A stretch of 64,000 bases of DNA, taken from contig CM062371.1 of NCBI GenBank assembly GCA_031216125.1, positions 18,001,501 to 18,065,500 on the forward strand, given 5' to 3'. The notes beneath the pieces are model-generated. The model was not told where the DNA came from, did not search any database, and saw nothing but the letters and a program-made list of their open reading frames with translations. Origin of the DNA: Dalbergia cochinchinensis (lineage: Eukaryota > Streptophyta > Magnoliopsida > Fabales > Fabaceae). Each line of letters starts with the position of its first letter. The stretch's first letter is position 1. A program made the translations under genes and the position numbers. Shown piece after piece: positions 12,260-23,651 of this stretch.

Positions 12260-15200
12260 GAAAACCGTCACAAAACCTTGCCACGTTCTCGATATCGGGT
12301 ACCCTACCCTCATCGTAATAATAATAATAATTGATTTTTATTTTGATTGATTAAGCTTTGGTTATGAATTGAACCGTAATGTGGATATGGTTGTGCAGTG
12401 CTGGAACTGGGTTGCTGTCTATGATGGCTTCACGAGCTATGGGTGGTGAAGGGACGGTGACGGCGTGCGAGTCTTACCTTCCGATGGTGAAGTTGATGAA
12501 GAAGGTTCTTCGCGCTAACGGGATGGAAGGAAGAATTAGAGTCATCAATAAGCGCTCTGATGAGCTCCAAGTTGGTGTTGATGTGCCTTCACGTGCAGAT
12601 GTACTTGTAAGTGCCATTGCATAAGCTATAAGATTGATATTTTTTTTTCTAACCATTTTTTATTCTCATTGCGAAATGATGTTCAGCTTTAAAATGACCA
12701 AGTGCATATGTGGTGACAACTTAATTTTATGACCAAGAAGTTGTTGGCCTGAGTGGTAGGCAGGTTGGTCCTCCATAAGGATAAGGACACAGTTTGAATC
12801 CCGGGAAGCTCGTTTGTTGGGACGGGGACTAACCGTAAATGCTCTATCCCCTGGAATTGCGAAAGGAATGTCTCTCACAATTTATGGATTAAAAAAGTTT
12901 GTGATGTGATCGCGTCTTTTCAAAAGCTGTCTGGAACCCAAAAATAAGCTTATCCAGAAAACCTTTGTCATGTGGCAACTCATTTGCAAGTTGTTTACTC
13001 AGTTATCACATATTAGTTGCTAAATATGCTAATGAATTAGTGAATATGAGAGCCTGTTTTAGAGGCTTAGAGCTAGTTGCTTGAGATGATCTCATAAGCA
13101 CAATCTAGTGCCTTCATTTCTCCTTCAACCTAAAGAAAATTGAGATTATTGATTGCTTGCAGGTAAGTGAGATACTTGATTCGGAATTGCTGGGTGAGGG
13201 GCTTATACCGACCCTGCAACATGCACATGACAATTTGTTGGTGGAAAACCCTCGAACCGTGCCATATCGAGCAACTACATATGGACAGGTAATTAGGGGG
13301 ACTTACTGTATTCTTCTTTGCGGTGAATGATTTTTCAGTTATAATGTATGTAGAGAGATGATAGTGTATATGATTTTATCATTAACATAAAGATATTTTT
13401 CGTTTGCATTCTTTCTCTTCGATTCTCATGCATGTTTGTGGCACCTCCCCCATATCCTGTCTTCTGTCTTCAGCTAGTGGAAAGCCCATTCTTACAGCAG
13501 CTGCATGATTTGCATAATGTTGAAGCTAGTGCATCTGATGGCATTCGTCTTACCCCTCCAGGACTTGATAATGTTTTAAGTGTCAAACGTCAGCAATATG
13601 CCATGCATTGTGTTCCATTAGAAAATGAAATAAAGCTGGTAAGTATAATAAGAATTCTGTAACTCATTTCATTAAAATTTATTAGTGGTTTCTTTCCCAC
13701 TCAAATTAAGGTCCATCCAGCTTTCAGAACCCTTCAAAATTTTTGAATTTGATTTTTGGAAACGGCCAGAGAGTTATGGAGAAACTGAGCTGTGCATAAA
13801 GGCAACAACTGATGGTAGACTTCATGCTGTGGTCTCATGGTAATCATATATGTTTTAACGTTACTGCAGCCTTATTATCTAGCATTTTTCTTTTTCAGTT
13901 TTAATTATGCTATAGTTGTATACATGCCGCAGGTGGGTACTTCAACTTGATCATGAAGGAACAATATATTATTCCACTGCTCCTAGGTGGACTAGCTCAC
14001 AAACCATTAAAAGTGAGAGTTTGTCATGATTTGATTTGTTAGTTATGTTGTACTGACTTCAGTGCAATACATTCCATTAATCTGATTGTGATGTTATTGT
14101 TTGAAGTTGTGCTACACGAATATGAATTATGTGAAAAGAAAACTGACATGTTTTATGAACATTTGTAATTGGTAATGGTTTGGAATCTTCACTAATCATT
14201 CTGCATTGATGCTACACCAGGTCCTGTTGATTGGTGTGACCATTGGAAGCAGTGTGTTTGGTTTGTTCCTGGCAGTGGTATTACCTTATTCAAAGGGGAA
14301 GAAATTCATTTACATGCCACTCATACTGAGACTACTATCGCTTATAGTGTTGATACTAATGTGCCAACAACTGAGGTTTTGCGAGATGGGCTGACGGCTG
14401 GAGATTTGAAGCTTGTGCTGTCGCCCGAAAGGGCTGCAATCTATGGAGACAAAAGATGGAGGCTTTCGATGTGTAAAGCTGTAGAAAGTGTGGTAAGCTA
14501 TTCTTCCTTCCTTCTCATGGCATGTGATATGACCTTTAACTTGCACAAGGAACAAAATTATAAACCAAATTACCTTATTCTTCCTTCATTCAAGTCAACC
14601 TATCAAGTTTCTTCACAATGACTAGTAATTTTTACAGTTGCAGGGGAAAGATCGTCCATTATGCTTGGTTCCAGATGATAGTATTTTTTTACCTCTCCTT
14701 CTGGCACTTTTTTCAGAAGCATCACATGTACTTTCATTACTTCCTGGGCTGAAGGAAAGGGGCCTCCAATATTTGCAAGCTGTTGCTCACGCAAATCATT
14801 TATCACCTAATTGCATAGAAGTTCTTGAAAAGAGGGTGAAACAGTTAACCATAGATGATACACATGGAAGAAAGGTTGAGTTTTCCCATTTCCGATTTCT
14901 TCCTGTGGCTTTACTTTGTTTGTATATGAATTTTCACATGAATGGAGGCTTATAAATTATAGAATTGAACAGATGCACCTTTTTAAAATAGTAACATATG
15001 CATTAATTTTAGTTACAAATGTTTTATCTGATTTCTGTATACAAATTGATTGTGTTTCTTCCTCACAATCCATCTCTCTCTTTTTTCTTTTTTCAATATT
15101 CTTCATACTTAGAATGTGCTAAATGTATTTGAAGAAGGTATCGTGGTTTTTTGTGTGATCGGGGGGTGGGGAGAAGGTATCATGTTCAACAAATCAACAG

Positions 15201-17075
15201 TATGTCAGTAGTAAATTACATCTAATGTGTGTATGCAGCATGAATTCCTTTTCCTTGGATGTTCAATGCATTTTTCCCACTTTGAATTGTTTTGAATATC
15301 AATGCTTATGTTTTCTGTATGTAGGTTGATCTGTTAGTAGCAGAACCTTTCTATCTTGGACTCGATGGCATGCTTCCATGGCAGAACCTGCGGTTTTGGT
15401 ATACTTCTCACCAGTTGCTAGTGCTGTGGTCAACTTAATTTGCTGTATCAAATCTATTGTGATTTAATATTTATAACGATATATAGTTTTTTGGCATTCT
15501 GCATTCTCTTATGAGTTGCTTCTTTTGTTGTATTGTGTTTTAGGAAAGATCGGACTACGCTTGATCCTATCCTCTCTGAAGATGCTTTGGTTATTCCTAG
15601 CAAAGGAATATTGAGGGCTTGTGCCATCTCTCTTCCTGTAAGTTAAACTCATAACATAAACTGTGTATTAGAAAAAGGCTTGCATATTTGTTGTTGCTTG
15701 GAAAGGTGCTTATTTTTATTTAGGTAAGGGATCAAGAGGACATAACTTTTTGTTTTTGCATTGGTGGTTGGGCTGTTTGTGTAGACTAATGGAGTAAGGG
15801 GACATCAATTTGCAGGATCTTTGGAAAAGTCGGTGCTGCTTGGATAAGATAGAAGGTTTTGACCATTCAGTGGTAAATGTCACGTTGGGGGCTTGCGGTC
15901 AGCTGCCTAAATTGGAAGAGGCTCCTTGTCTTCCTTACTTCATCTGGCAGTGTGGAGAATTTGATGTAATTAATCTACTAAAAATTCACTTTTTGCAATG
16001 AGCTGTTTCCTTAAGTGAAGTAGAAAAGAAATTTTGTGTATTTAACAATCTTGTGCGAGTACCAAATGCAGGCTTATTATGTACAATGTTTCAGGTACTT
16101 AGTGAGACATTTGATGTGATGGAGTTTGATTTCTCGAAACAAATATGCCAATGTCAAGGAAGATCACAGGTATCATGATATATCATCATGTAAGCTTTTA
16201 TGCAATACGTGATCAGCAGATATGCTGCATAGTATAGTCTGTCAGATCGCATAAGCAGTTGTCATTAATTATATCTGCCGTTATAGAATGCAATTCCCTT
16301 CATAGAATACCATATTACATGAGTATTCAGCTTTTTGGAGAACTAAATTGATAATAACTGCTGCAGATGTGTAGTACGCTACTCAACATTAGTTCTACAC
16401 AATGAATATTGAAAACTGTCCATTGCAGGTTAAATTCACCAAGACTGGGGTATGCCATGGGTTTGCACTTTGGGTCGACTGGGCGATAGATCCGCAAAAT
16501 TCTATTGTGATATCTACTGGTCCAGGTCACACTTGATTCACTTTCGAGTTTTTGGTCTTCTGATTTGTGTTTGCGCAGTGAGGTTCCTAGTGTTTTGTGC
16601 TTTTTATGAGTTTTCATGTTTTGGAAAATGATCTTAGTGCTGCTGAGTCTCTTAAGTTTTATCAAGTATGATATGATGTACTAATAGCTACTCTTTTTTA
16701 AACAGTCGAACCATATTTACTTATAAAAACAAATTCCCTTTTGAATTTAACGAATCCCCGTAAGCCCCACCCTCCCCTCTAATTCATCTTCCAGACTGCA
16801 TGGGGTACCCACCACCAAAATGATAGATCAAAGACTAATTTCAAGATTAAACATATAAAGAACCTAGAACTATACTACGAGCTATTACTTATTGTTCCCA
16901 TTTTAGGATTGCAGATAAGAGATATTGGAAGCAGGGAGTAAAGCTTCTTGGAACACCAAGAACAGTAGGAGCCCAAGGATTGGAGAATGTCGAAGCATGT
17001 TGTTGCTCTGCAGTTCTTGAAGCATCTTTTAATCCATCAAACGGGGACCTCAAAATTATACTTGATTTCTTATGA
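11961..17075 (+). CDS. PRMT7: Protein arginine N-methyltransferase, PRMT7 type (14 exons, 731 aa)
   Basis: Transfers methyl groups from S-adenosylmethionine to arginines; PRMT7 enzymes are known for monomethylation. Exons with GT-AG junctions: 11961-12298, 12399-12606, 13163-13288, 13474-13638, 13721-13839, 13933-14012, 14221-14492, 14638-14874, 15325-15398, 15544-15637, 15816-15965, 16095-16169, 16429-16525, 16915-17075 (TGA). The sum is 2196 nt with phase kept throughout. The first methyltransferase domain has motif I DIGAGTG (residues 111-117, spanning the exon 1/2 junction), ACE after it, and the double-E loop SEILDSELLGEG (184-195, Glu185 and Glu194). DHWKQCVWF stands where the THW loop lies. 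A second, degenerate domain follows (LVPDDSIFLPL, VDLLVAEPF), the two-domain plan of PRMT7. The start at 11961 has a strong context (CCATGG). The next in-frame ATG (12069, MSSGRVFQLKLDP) is where family similarity begins; the first 36 residues may be a targeting extension. The length agrees with the roughly 720 aa plant proteins. Confidence 0.93.
12728..12900 (+). mobile_element. tRNA-derived SINE in PRMT7 intron 2
   Basis: Inside the 556-bp second intron, GGCCTGAGTGGTAGGC fits a tRNA-like A box, and about 45 bp later CAGTTTGAATCCCGGG fits a B box. The GC-rich segment contrasts with the intron around it and ends near an A-rich stretch (GGATTAAAAAAG). Internal pol III boxes of this spacing define tRNA-derived SINEs. 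Exact ends and target duplication are uncertain. It lies in sense orientation and does not disturb the splice sites. Confidence 0.55.
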
Positions 17076-17600
17076 TGCTTTTTAAGTCAAAGCTCTTATG
17101 TAATACCCTATAGTGACATGCCATTTTGCAATCAAGGGCGGACAGGATAGATGGTCAGTTAACATTGGTTGATGTTTCTTTTTTTCATTTTTATTTTTTA
17201 TAATTAGTTCATGATTGGCATGCCTGGTGATTTTTGTTCTTTTTAGGGGACTAATTTCTCCAACTAGTGTATCATGTAGTAGTAATGCTTACACCGAAAA
17301 CTTTTGCTGCTATGCTAAGGTCTGGTAGGATTTTATGAATTTCACATGGGATTGGTTCTTCTAATTGACAGGCTGAGAATCTGATCGCACACCGGTTGTC
17401 GAGAGATTATGTAGCGGACACAAGGCTAACAAACCATAGTCACTCACAATAAAAGTGGGTCTCTTAAACTTCATTCAATATGTATTTACTTCTTTATGGG
17501 TCTCATTAGTATTTTTGTATGTGTTCCTTAAAATGAATTCTCAGAACTGTCTATAGAAATAAAAAAAATTCCCAATTATAAAATAACTGGGAATAAAGGT
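17076..17600 (+). other. Probable 3' untranslated region of the PRMT7-type gene
   Basis: Non-coding sequence after the TGA at 17075. An AATAAA hexamer lies in GAAATAAAAAAA near 17558, a plausible poly-A signal. The true transcript end needs RNA data. Confidence 0.35.
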
Positions 17601-19744
17601 GGAGGTAGATTGCGACTTGTAGCACAGTTTTTCAAAGTATTAAACTAACGGTGTTATTACAATTTTTTGACATAATCGGCTGGAATATTCGTCAAAAGAA
17701 AAATAATAAAATGAAAATAGTATTATTATTTGAACATTTGATGTTTTGAATTTACTGACTGGTAATGTCTTTCTTTTTGTTCCTTTCATTATTTCATATT
17801 TAGTTCGGATAAGGGCGAGCTCAGCCCAGTGTTATGAAATGCGAATAATCTCACTATTTTCTCAGTGACAAAATAGATGGTTTTAATTTTTCTTTTCAAT
17901 TAATTCGTTTAGTGTAATAACTGTGTCAAGATACTCTTTAAACTGGAATCACCATAACTTTATTTGACATTGCTCAAACTTTTGCTTATCTTAATACTCA
18001 CTGAATTTAATTTAGTTTTTTTTGTTGATTGTATTTAGTAAGCAAGTTGCACTCAGAAACAGAATCAAAGTTTAAAATTTTGGACAAGGCATTTGTTGTA
18101 ATGACCTTTCAGGTTGGAGGTCTCAATTTCATGGCATTATCCGTTGGGATGTTGAAGACCAAAAACAATTTAGTTTTTCTTTCTGTTTTGTTTGGAGATA
18201 GAGAGAAAAAAGGGAGGAAAGAAACTTTAAAAAGTAAAGTAAAAAATAATAAAAAAAATCTGTGCCATTTAATTAAGAAGAAAAAATGAGAAAAGAAAAT
18301 GTAATTATATATCAATAACTTTTATCAGGGAAAAAGTTATTATAATGGGTATTTTTGAGTAGGGGATAAAAATAAGGGTAAAAATTATGTGAATCAGTTT
18401 CATGTATTATTTTGCACATAAAATTCATTCATGTAATTTTTACTCTCATTTATATAAACCTTAACAGATAAAAACTAGAATTGTAATTTAATCATGATAT
18501 TTAAATGAATGAGAGAAATGTACTCCCTCCTTTTCACTAAATCTATGATTTTTTTTTTCAAAACATCTATCTATTTGTGACATTAAACAAATATGTGAAA
18601 TTTTTTCCAATACTACCATTAGTGTAATTAATTGTGTCATTACCTATTTTTTTGTTTTTCAAGAGTCTTGTAATCTAGGTTCACTTATTATGTAAAGGCA
18701 ATCTTGTCCACTGACACAATTGTTTTACCTGTATCAATGCAGCTAGTGTTACTAGAACCAGCCATTGGTTGGCAGCTTGGGAAGGGAAGAGGACTCCACT
18801 ACCACCAACAAGCCACTTATGCTCTTGTTATATAAGATGCAAATAATGATATGAATTTTGCTAATAATTTCCCTACGGACCCAAAAGGAAACTGAAATTT
18901 TATGTTTTGAAAGCATGGGGCCAACCAAAAATTTTAAGACTTAGCTTTTTTAGTATCCTTAAATAATACCCTAAGGCTATTTGTTAACAAAACCCTAATA
19001 ATATATATTATATACTTATTTCAATTATATTATATTTTTATATATTTATTTAATTAAATTTGATTCATTTGAGATTTGAAACAATGACTTAGCAATTCAA
19101 TATTCTGATCGAGTTGATTATTGGGGTTAATAATTATGCATCCATCAGCCATGTTCATATATTATTTTCTTATTATGGGTGTTTCTTTTTTTTTTTGTTT
19201 TTTGGGTGGATGGAATGAAAGGAACCGGTTAAAATTTTCAGCTTTAACTGTTACAGTTGACACTGGTACGAGGTTGGATTGGAAGAGAGATCAAGAAGTT
19301 GCAAGTGAAGTGAAGAATGAATATTAACTGAATTGGTGGTCTGAGTACAGAGCGCACAATGCTTATATGAAGCTGCTAAAGAGTTAACCAACTCTGATGC
19401 GAATGTGACGCAATATTACCGCCATCGGCAATTGTGGTCCTCTGGCACCATCAATGTAGCGGATGCAAACATAACCAAAACAAACACAGCACAGAACGTC
19501 AGCACCATAGCCTCTTAATTAGGCTGTCCACATACAAGGACTTGACATAGACAAATACATAACAGCACATGGACTGAAGCCTTTTTTCTCATTATTATTA
19601 TTATTATTTTAAGATTTCATAGGGGGTATGCTTCTCCTCATCATTCCATAGCCAAGATCCGAACCTTAAACCACCGGTCAAAAGAAAAAGAGCATCTGTT
19701 AGTCTAACCGACGTGTGCTGGTGGCAAAGCTCATCCTTGGATCT
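17601..19744. other. AT-rich intergenic stretch
   Basis: No gene is recognised. At about 18521-18535 the phrase TACTCCCTCCTTTT matches the end consensus of Stowaway (Tc1/mariner-type) MITEs, but no partner end was found, so it is at best a fragment. About 18998-19135 is a dispersed repeat related to 3455-3600. Confidence 0.4.
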
Positions 19745-20885
19745 TGACACGTGTGTTATTTCATTCGCTATCCGTATCTGGAGACCATTGACGAAAAGAT
19801 ATCTGTATCCTATCCTCAGAACATGACAGAAACTACGTGCGGATCACATTTGCCACTTAAAAAAGCTACCTACGTCTGATTTTTCGCAGTAGATATACAT
19901 AGGGCGATAATTGAATACACATTTGCTTCCAGCGGCCCTTTCAAACAGCACAAACAAAACATTTAGAATAGTTCATTCCAAGGCGGATCTGGGAGTAACT
20001 GGACTGTATAGAAATTAGACAGGCAACTACATGAGTTTTTAATTCATCAACAGTCCCCCGATCGATGACTTTGCAAGAGTTCCGCCAGGCTCGTCAACAA
20101 TTGCTGCTATACATGAAATAGATTGCTGCACCGCTGAATCTTTGTTATTGTTATATACGAAACTGGAAAGCCTCTGACTTTTTAAATGGATAGGCCCTCT
20201 TCACCCACTCCTTGAATTCCATCCACTTTCTGGTTTTTAACTTCTGTTCACTTGATTGGGTCTGCTAATTGATATCCTTCCAGTTCCAAAATGGGCTTGC
20301 ATGTGTTAGCTGTGGCTGGGATCGTTTGCCCCTTGGTGCTCAAGTTGTTGATGAGTTTTAGGGTGTTTGATGGAGCACTTTACCAGTTAAGGTTGTTCCT
20401 CTCAGGGCTCGGTCACATGGCCTTCAACAGGGAGATCCCACTTTCCAGCCTCGCGAGGTTGGAACTTGCTCTACGATCGATAAGGGAAACACTTGCTCAA
20501 TGCTTGCACCTTCCAACATCGTCGCTGTCATCACCGGAGAATGGACTTGACACCTTCCATGCTTTTTCAATGTTTGCTTTTTAATCAATTGATCGCTCAC
20601 TCTTTTCGCTCTCTACATATATATGCTAGCTAGTTATAGCGCTTTCCGTTGATCTCGGTTCCTTCATCGTTGTTCATCGGACATGTCGATTCTTCTTCGT
20701 CTGTGTTAGTATCTCTTATGTGAATGTCTCTGAAATCGACGTATATTTTGGTTTGATCCTATGGATTTCGATGGTGTGCATGGCATGTCAGTGAAGGATT
20801 GCAGCAGGATTAGTATTTGGTTGGTGTCACAATTCCTTAAGCTTGATATCGTTGTGAGAAATTTTACTGCAATAAAATTGCACAT
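19745..20885 (+). repeat. Duplicated block, copy A (left part)
   Basis: This segment is similar to 35834-37200. Matching landmarks include TCTGATTTTTCGCA near 19877, GGCCCTTTCAAACAGCA near 19936, the small reading frame at 20291, and the downstream phrase GTATATTTTGGTTTGATCCT near 20740. The match then breaks off and resumes at about 27640, so copy A has been split by an island of roughly 6.7 kb that holds the MULE. Confidence 0.65.
20291..20584 (+). CDS. Small uncharacterised protein, 97 aa (duplicate pair, copy A)
   Basis: I do not recognise this family. The single exon starts ATGGGCTTGCATGTG and ends in TAA. The product has a mildly hydrophobic N-terminal segment (VLAVAGIVCPLVLKLL), then basic/amphipathic text (SLARLELALRSIRETL), a Ser/Pro-rich stretch and a hydrophobic tail (FHAFSMFAF). 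The copy at 36346-36684 is alignable along its length; the differences are one 48-nt indel (16 residues present in the other copy after MGLHVLA) and small gaps that all keep the frame. Such a pattern suggests selection on a protein rather than chance. No splice partner was found. It could still be a pseudogene fragment of a longer gene; expression evidence would decide. Confidence 0.45.
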   Translation: MGLHVLAVAGIVCPLVLKLLMSFRVFDGALYQLRLFLSGLGHMAFNREIPLSSLARLELALRSIRETLAQCLHLPTSSLSSPENGLDTFHAFSMFAF

Positions 20886-20919
20886 TTACGGATAGTTATG
20901 GATTTACCTTTTTTTTTTT

Positions 20920-21481
20920 TGGGGAGTAAATCACCATATTAGTCCCTTGAGATAATGTAGCTAGTCCATTTAGTCCCAAACTCAAGTAGCGATCCCTGGA
21001 GATTTTATTTATGGGAGTAATTAGTCTCACAATAGATTTGAGACTTGAAACACTAACGGAGATACTTACGTGGATTGTGGATAGAACGTTAAGTGCCATC
21101 TAACCAAAATGACGTTGTTTAGATTTTGACCCAAAGACACGTTATTAGCTTCATCTTCTTCGTTCCTTTCGTTCATTAACTCTCTACAACCCCCATTTAC
21201 ACCATTGTATGAACCTTGAGCCTAATCCCTCTTTTGTTTCTGTCCTTCTCTTCTCAATTCTAAGGTACATCGTGAACCTACTTCCTAATCCCTTCTCTTA
21301 TAATTTCTACCCAAATCTCATCAACCCGCAATCTTTTTCTCATATCTGTGGTACACCCTCCAAATTCCTAGCATCCATTCTTGAAAGATTTTGAAAAATA
21401 AGAAGTAGTTCGGCCAGGGTTAGTCGCTGTGGAGGAAGACAACAGGCAGAAGAAGCTAGCTGGAGTCGGTGTGTTACAAGT
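20920..21481. other. Left margin of the MULE island
   Basis: It begins GGGGAGTAAATCACCATATTAGTCCC-like text, the kind of G-start sequence seen at terminal inverted repeats of legume DNA transposons. A matching inverted end was not found near 27.2-27.6 kb, so the assignment is tentative. Confidence 0.3.
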
Positions 21482-21950
21482 ATGGGAAGAGGGGTGCAAA
21501 ATAGGGTTTATGTTCCTAGTTGTTATTGTGGTATGGATGCTGTATTGTTCATATCCAGGGCTATAAGAAATCCAAAGCCATTCTTTGGTTCCCTTGACTA
21601 TAATGCAGTGTGTATGAACATTTTCATTTGTACCTTCATTGATACACTAATAATCTAATATGCTAATATTTTTGTTTGTGTCATTGTAGGAAAAGAAGCT
21701 TTACTATAGATTTTTCTTGTGGGAGAACGAAGCTAATGGCATCAAGCCCTGGTTAAATGAAATGGTTGAAGGAAGGGTTTATGAAATGAAGAACCAGATG
21801 CAAAAAGACTTTGAAAGTTTGGAGAATGAACTGAAGATGAAGATGTAAGAAGAGGTTGATGGGGTAGCAGATGAAATTAGGAGCTTCAAAGTGAGATTTG
21901 CTATTATAGTAGTGGTTGTAATTGTTTTTGTAGCTTTCATTATGAAATGA
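21482..21950 (+). pseudogene. GRF-zinc-finger, coiled-coil, membrane-anchor protein (broken), partner gene of the MULE
   Basis: Two exons, 21482-21607 and 21690-21950 (GT-AG intron of 82 bp). Exon 1 encodes an N-terminal finger-like region (SCYCGMDAVLF, RNPKPFFGS) and exon 2 continues with YRFFLWENE. In the GRF-type zinc finger (CxCG ... NPGRxFxxC ... CxFFxWxD) two cysteines expected in the second half are here Ser and Tyr, so zinc binding is probably lost. A charged helix follows (MKNQMQKDFESLENELKMKM), then a TAA at 21846-21848. Beyond the stop, in the same frame, comes a typical C-terminal transmembrane segment (FAIIVVVVIVFVAF) ending at TGA 21948-21950. Small plant proteins with a GRF finger, coiled coil and tail anchor are known (At4g04775-like). 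It faces the mudrA relic tail to tail across about 550 bp. Confidence 0.65.
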
Positions 21951-23435
21951 AGAAGCAAATGCATGAGATTAAGTGTTTTTATTTTGAAGTGATGTAATGA
22001 TTCTAAAGTATGACTGATATGAAAAGCCATAGTTGGATCTAAAGTATTTTGAATATGAAGTATGAATGATATTTTTGCAACATGATATTTTGACATTTTG
22101 GCACTTTTAAACCTGTATATTACATCAACATGAACCATAATCTGGAATTTGACAAATAATCAATCAAGTCTAATAAGGTATAAAATAAAAAATGAATTGT
22201 TGTAATCAAATCAATACAACAACAATATAATTAAACATTAAAATTGTATTGACATTGTAAAGTGCCATTACAACTTGAATAATCAAAACACATGTCCCAT
22301 ATTGAGAACACATGTGTAACATCAGCATAATGTTCACCACAAAGCAATATCCAAAGGTTTAACAAAATATGGCCCATAAGTTTAATTGTGGTCCTGAACA
22401 AGTTGGAGTGAACTTGTCAAATCCAACAGAAGCCAAAAAAAAATAAAAAAACTGCCAACAACACTTTCATTACACAAAATGAAACTACACATCCAAATTA
22501 AGTCATTTTTTCTTGAACATGTTAAATCCTGGGGTTGGAATGAACTTGAACAATCTTGTTACTGTTTGATTGCTTACTGCTTCCATTGTCTCAGAAGAAA
22601 TTCTATCTGTAGTTGATGCATGGACTGGACTTGATGCAAAGGCTAGATTAATGTAGGGGATGGACTTGGAGGTTTGAAAGTAGTTGTTTGCATTCTCCAT
22701 AGTATGTATTGCTGTCCTTGGGCTTGAACTAGGACTTGGCCTCAAATTTGGCCTTAAGCTGCAGTTGGAGGTGGTCTAACACCATCTGTCTTCCTTTGTG
22801 ACCTAATTACTGGTGGCCTAATTACTGGTGGGCTACATGGATCTGGTTCATAGTTATACTGAAAAACCACTTTACATCAAGTTAGTATCCATAGACAATA
22901 TCTAATACTAGAAACAAAAAATGAAAAATACTCCAAGTCAGAAACCTGTGCAGGGGTTGGCCTAACAACTGTCTTCCTTTGTGGCCAGGATGGTGGTAGC
23001 CTAATTGCTGATGCAAGGTCAGAACTTGGTGCAAGGGTTGGACTTGGAATTGGTGCAGTTGATGGTGTTGGGGCTATAGTTGATGCTTGGGCTTGGCTTG
23101 AAGTTAGTGGTTGGGTTAGGCTTGAAGTTGGTGATGTTGGGGCTGGATCTGGCCCGGTGGTTGTATTTACATTGGCATCTTGAAAATCCAAATACTGACA
23201 CCTTAAATTTTCCCTCATGATTAACAAATATGGCACATTGGTCCTTCATGATTTATAAATTTTCTTAAGTAATCCCTGATGAAAATCAAAATAGGACAAA
23301 TAAGGCCATATTGAGTTGAATTATTTACCTGTGATTGAGATTCAACTTGAGAGGATGGTTGGGATTCATTTTCAGACTTCTTTCTTCTGGACTTCCTTTC
23401 CTTAGGTCTGTTTGGAGGGCCATCGACTGGTGGCC

Positions 23436-23651
23436 CTTCCTTGCATGTGTTGAAGTAGTAGCCAGTTTAACCACATTTGGGACAAGTAGTACACCAACTT
23501 CTCTTCATCTTGTTGCCACTAAAAGCCACCTCCTCATTTCCGTCTTCCTTGCATGTGTTGAAGTAGTAGCCGGTTTAATCACATTTGGGACAAATAGTAC
23601 GCTAAATTCTCTTCATTTTGTTGCCACTAAAAGGCACCTCCTCATTTCCAT
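23436..23651. repeat. 108-bp tandem duplication inside the mudrA relic
   Basis: The phrase CTTCCTTGCATGTGTTGAAG occurs at 23436 and 23544; the 108-bp unit is two copies long and about 90% identical by eye. The period is a multiple of three (36 codons). On the minus strand each unit encodes the knuckle CPKC(G/D)-stop-TGYYFNTC, with TAA in the same codon in both copies and Tyr where the fourth zinc ligand pattern expects His. Confidence 0.75.

Noticed and set aside
18521..18560. Stowaway-like end TACTCCCTCC
   Set aside because: No inverted partner was found within a few hundred bases; a single match of 10 bp is weak.
18742..18835. Exon-like stretch after a good acceptor (LLEPAIGWQLGKGRGLHYH)
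   Set aside because: No upstream exon, no recognised family, and a stop shortly after; chance is sufficient.
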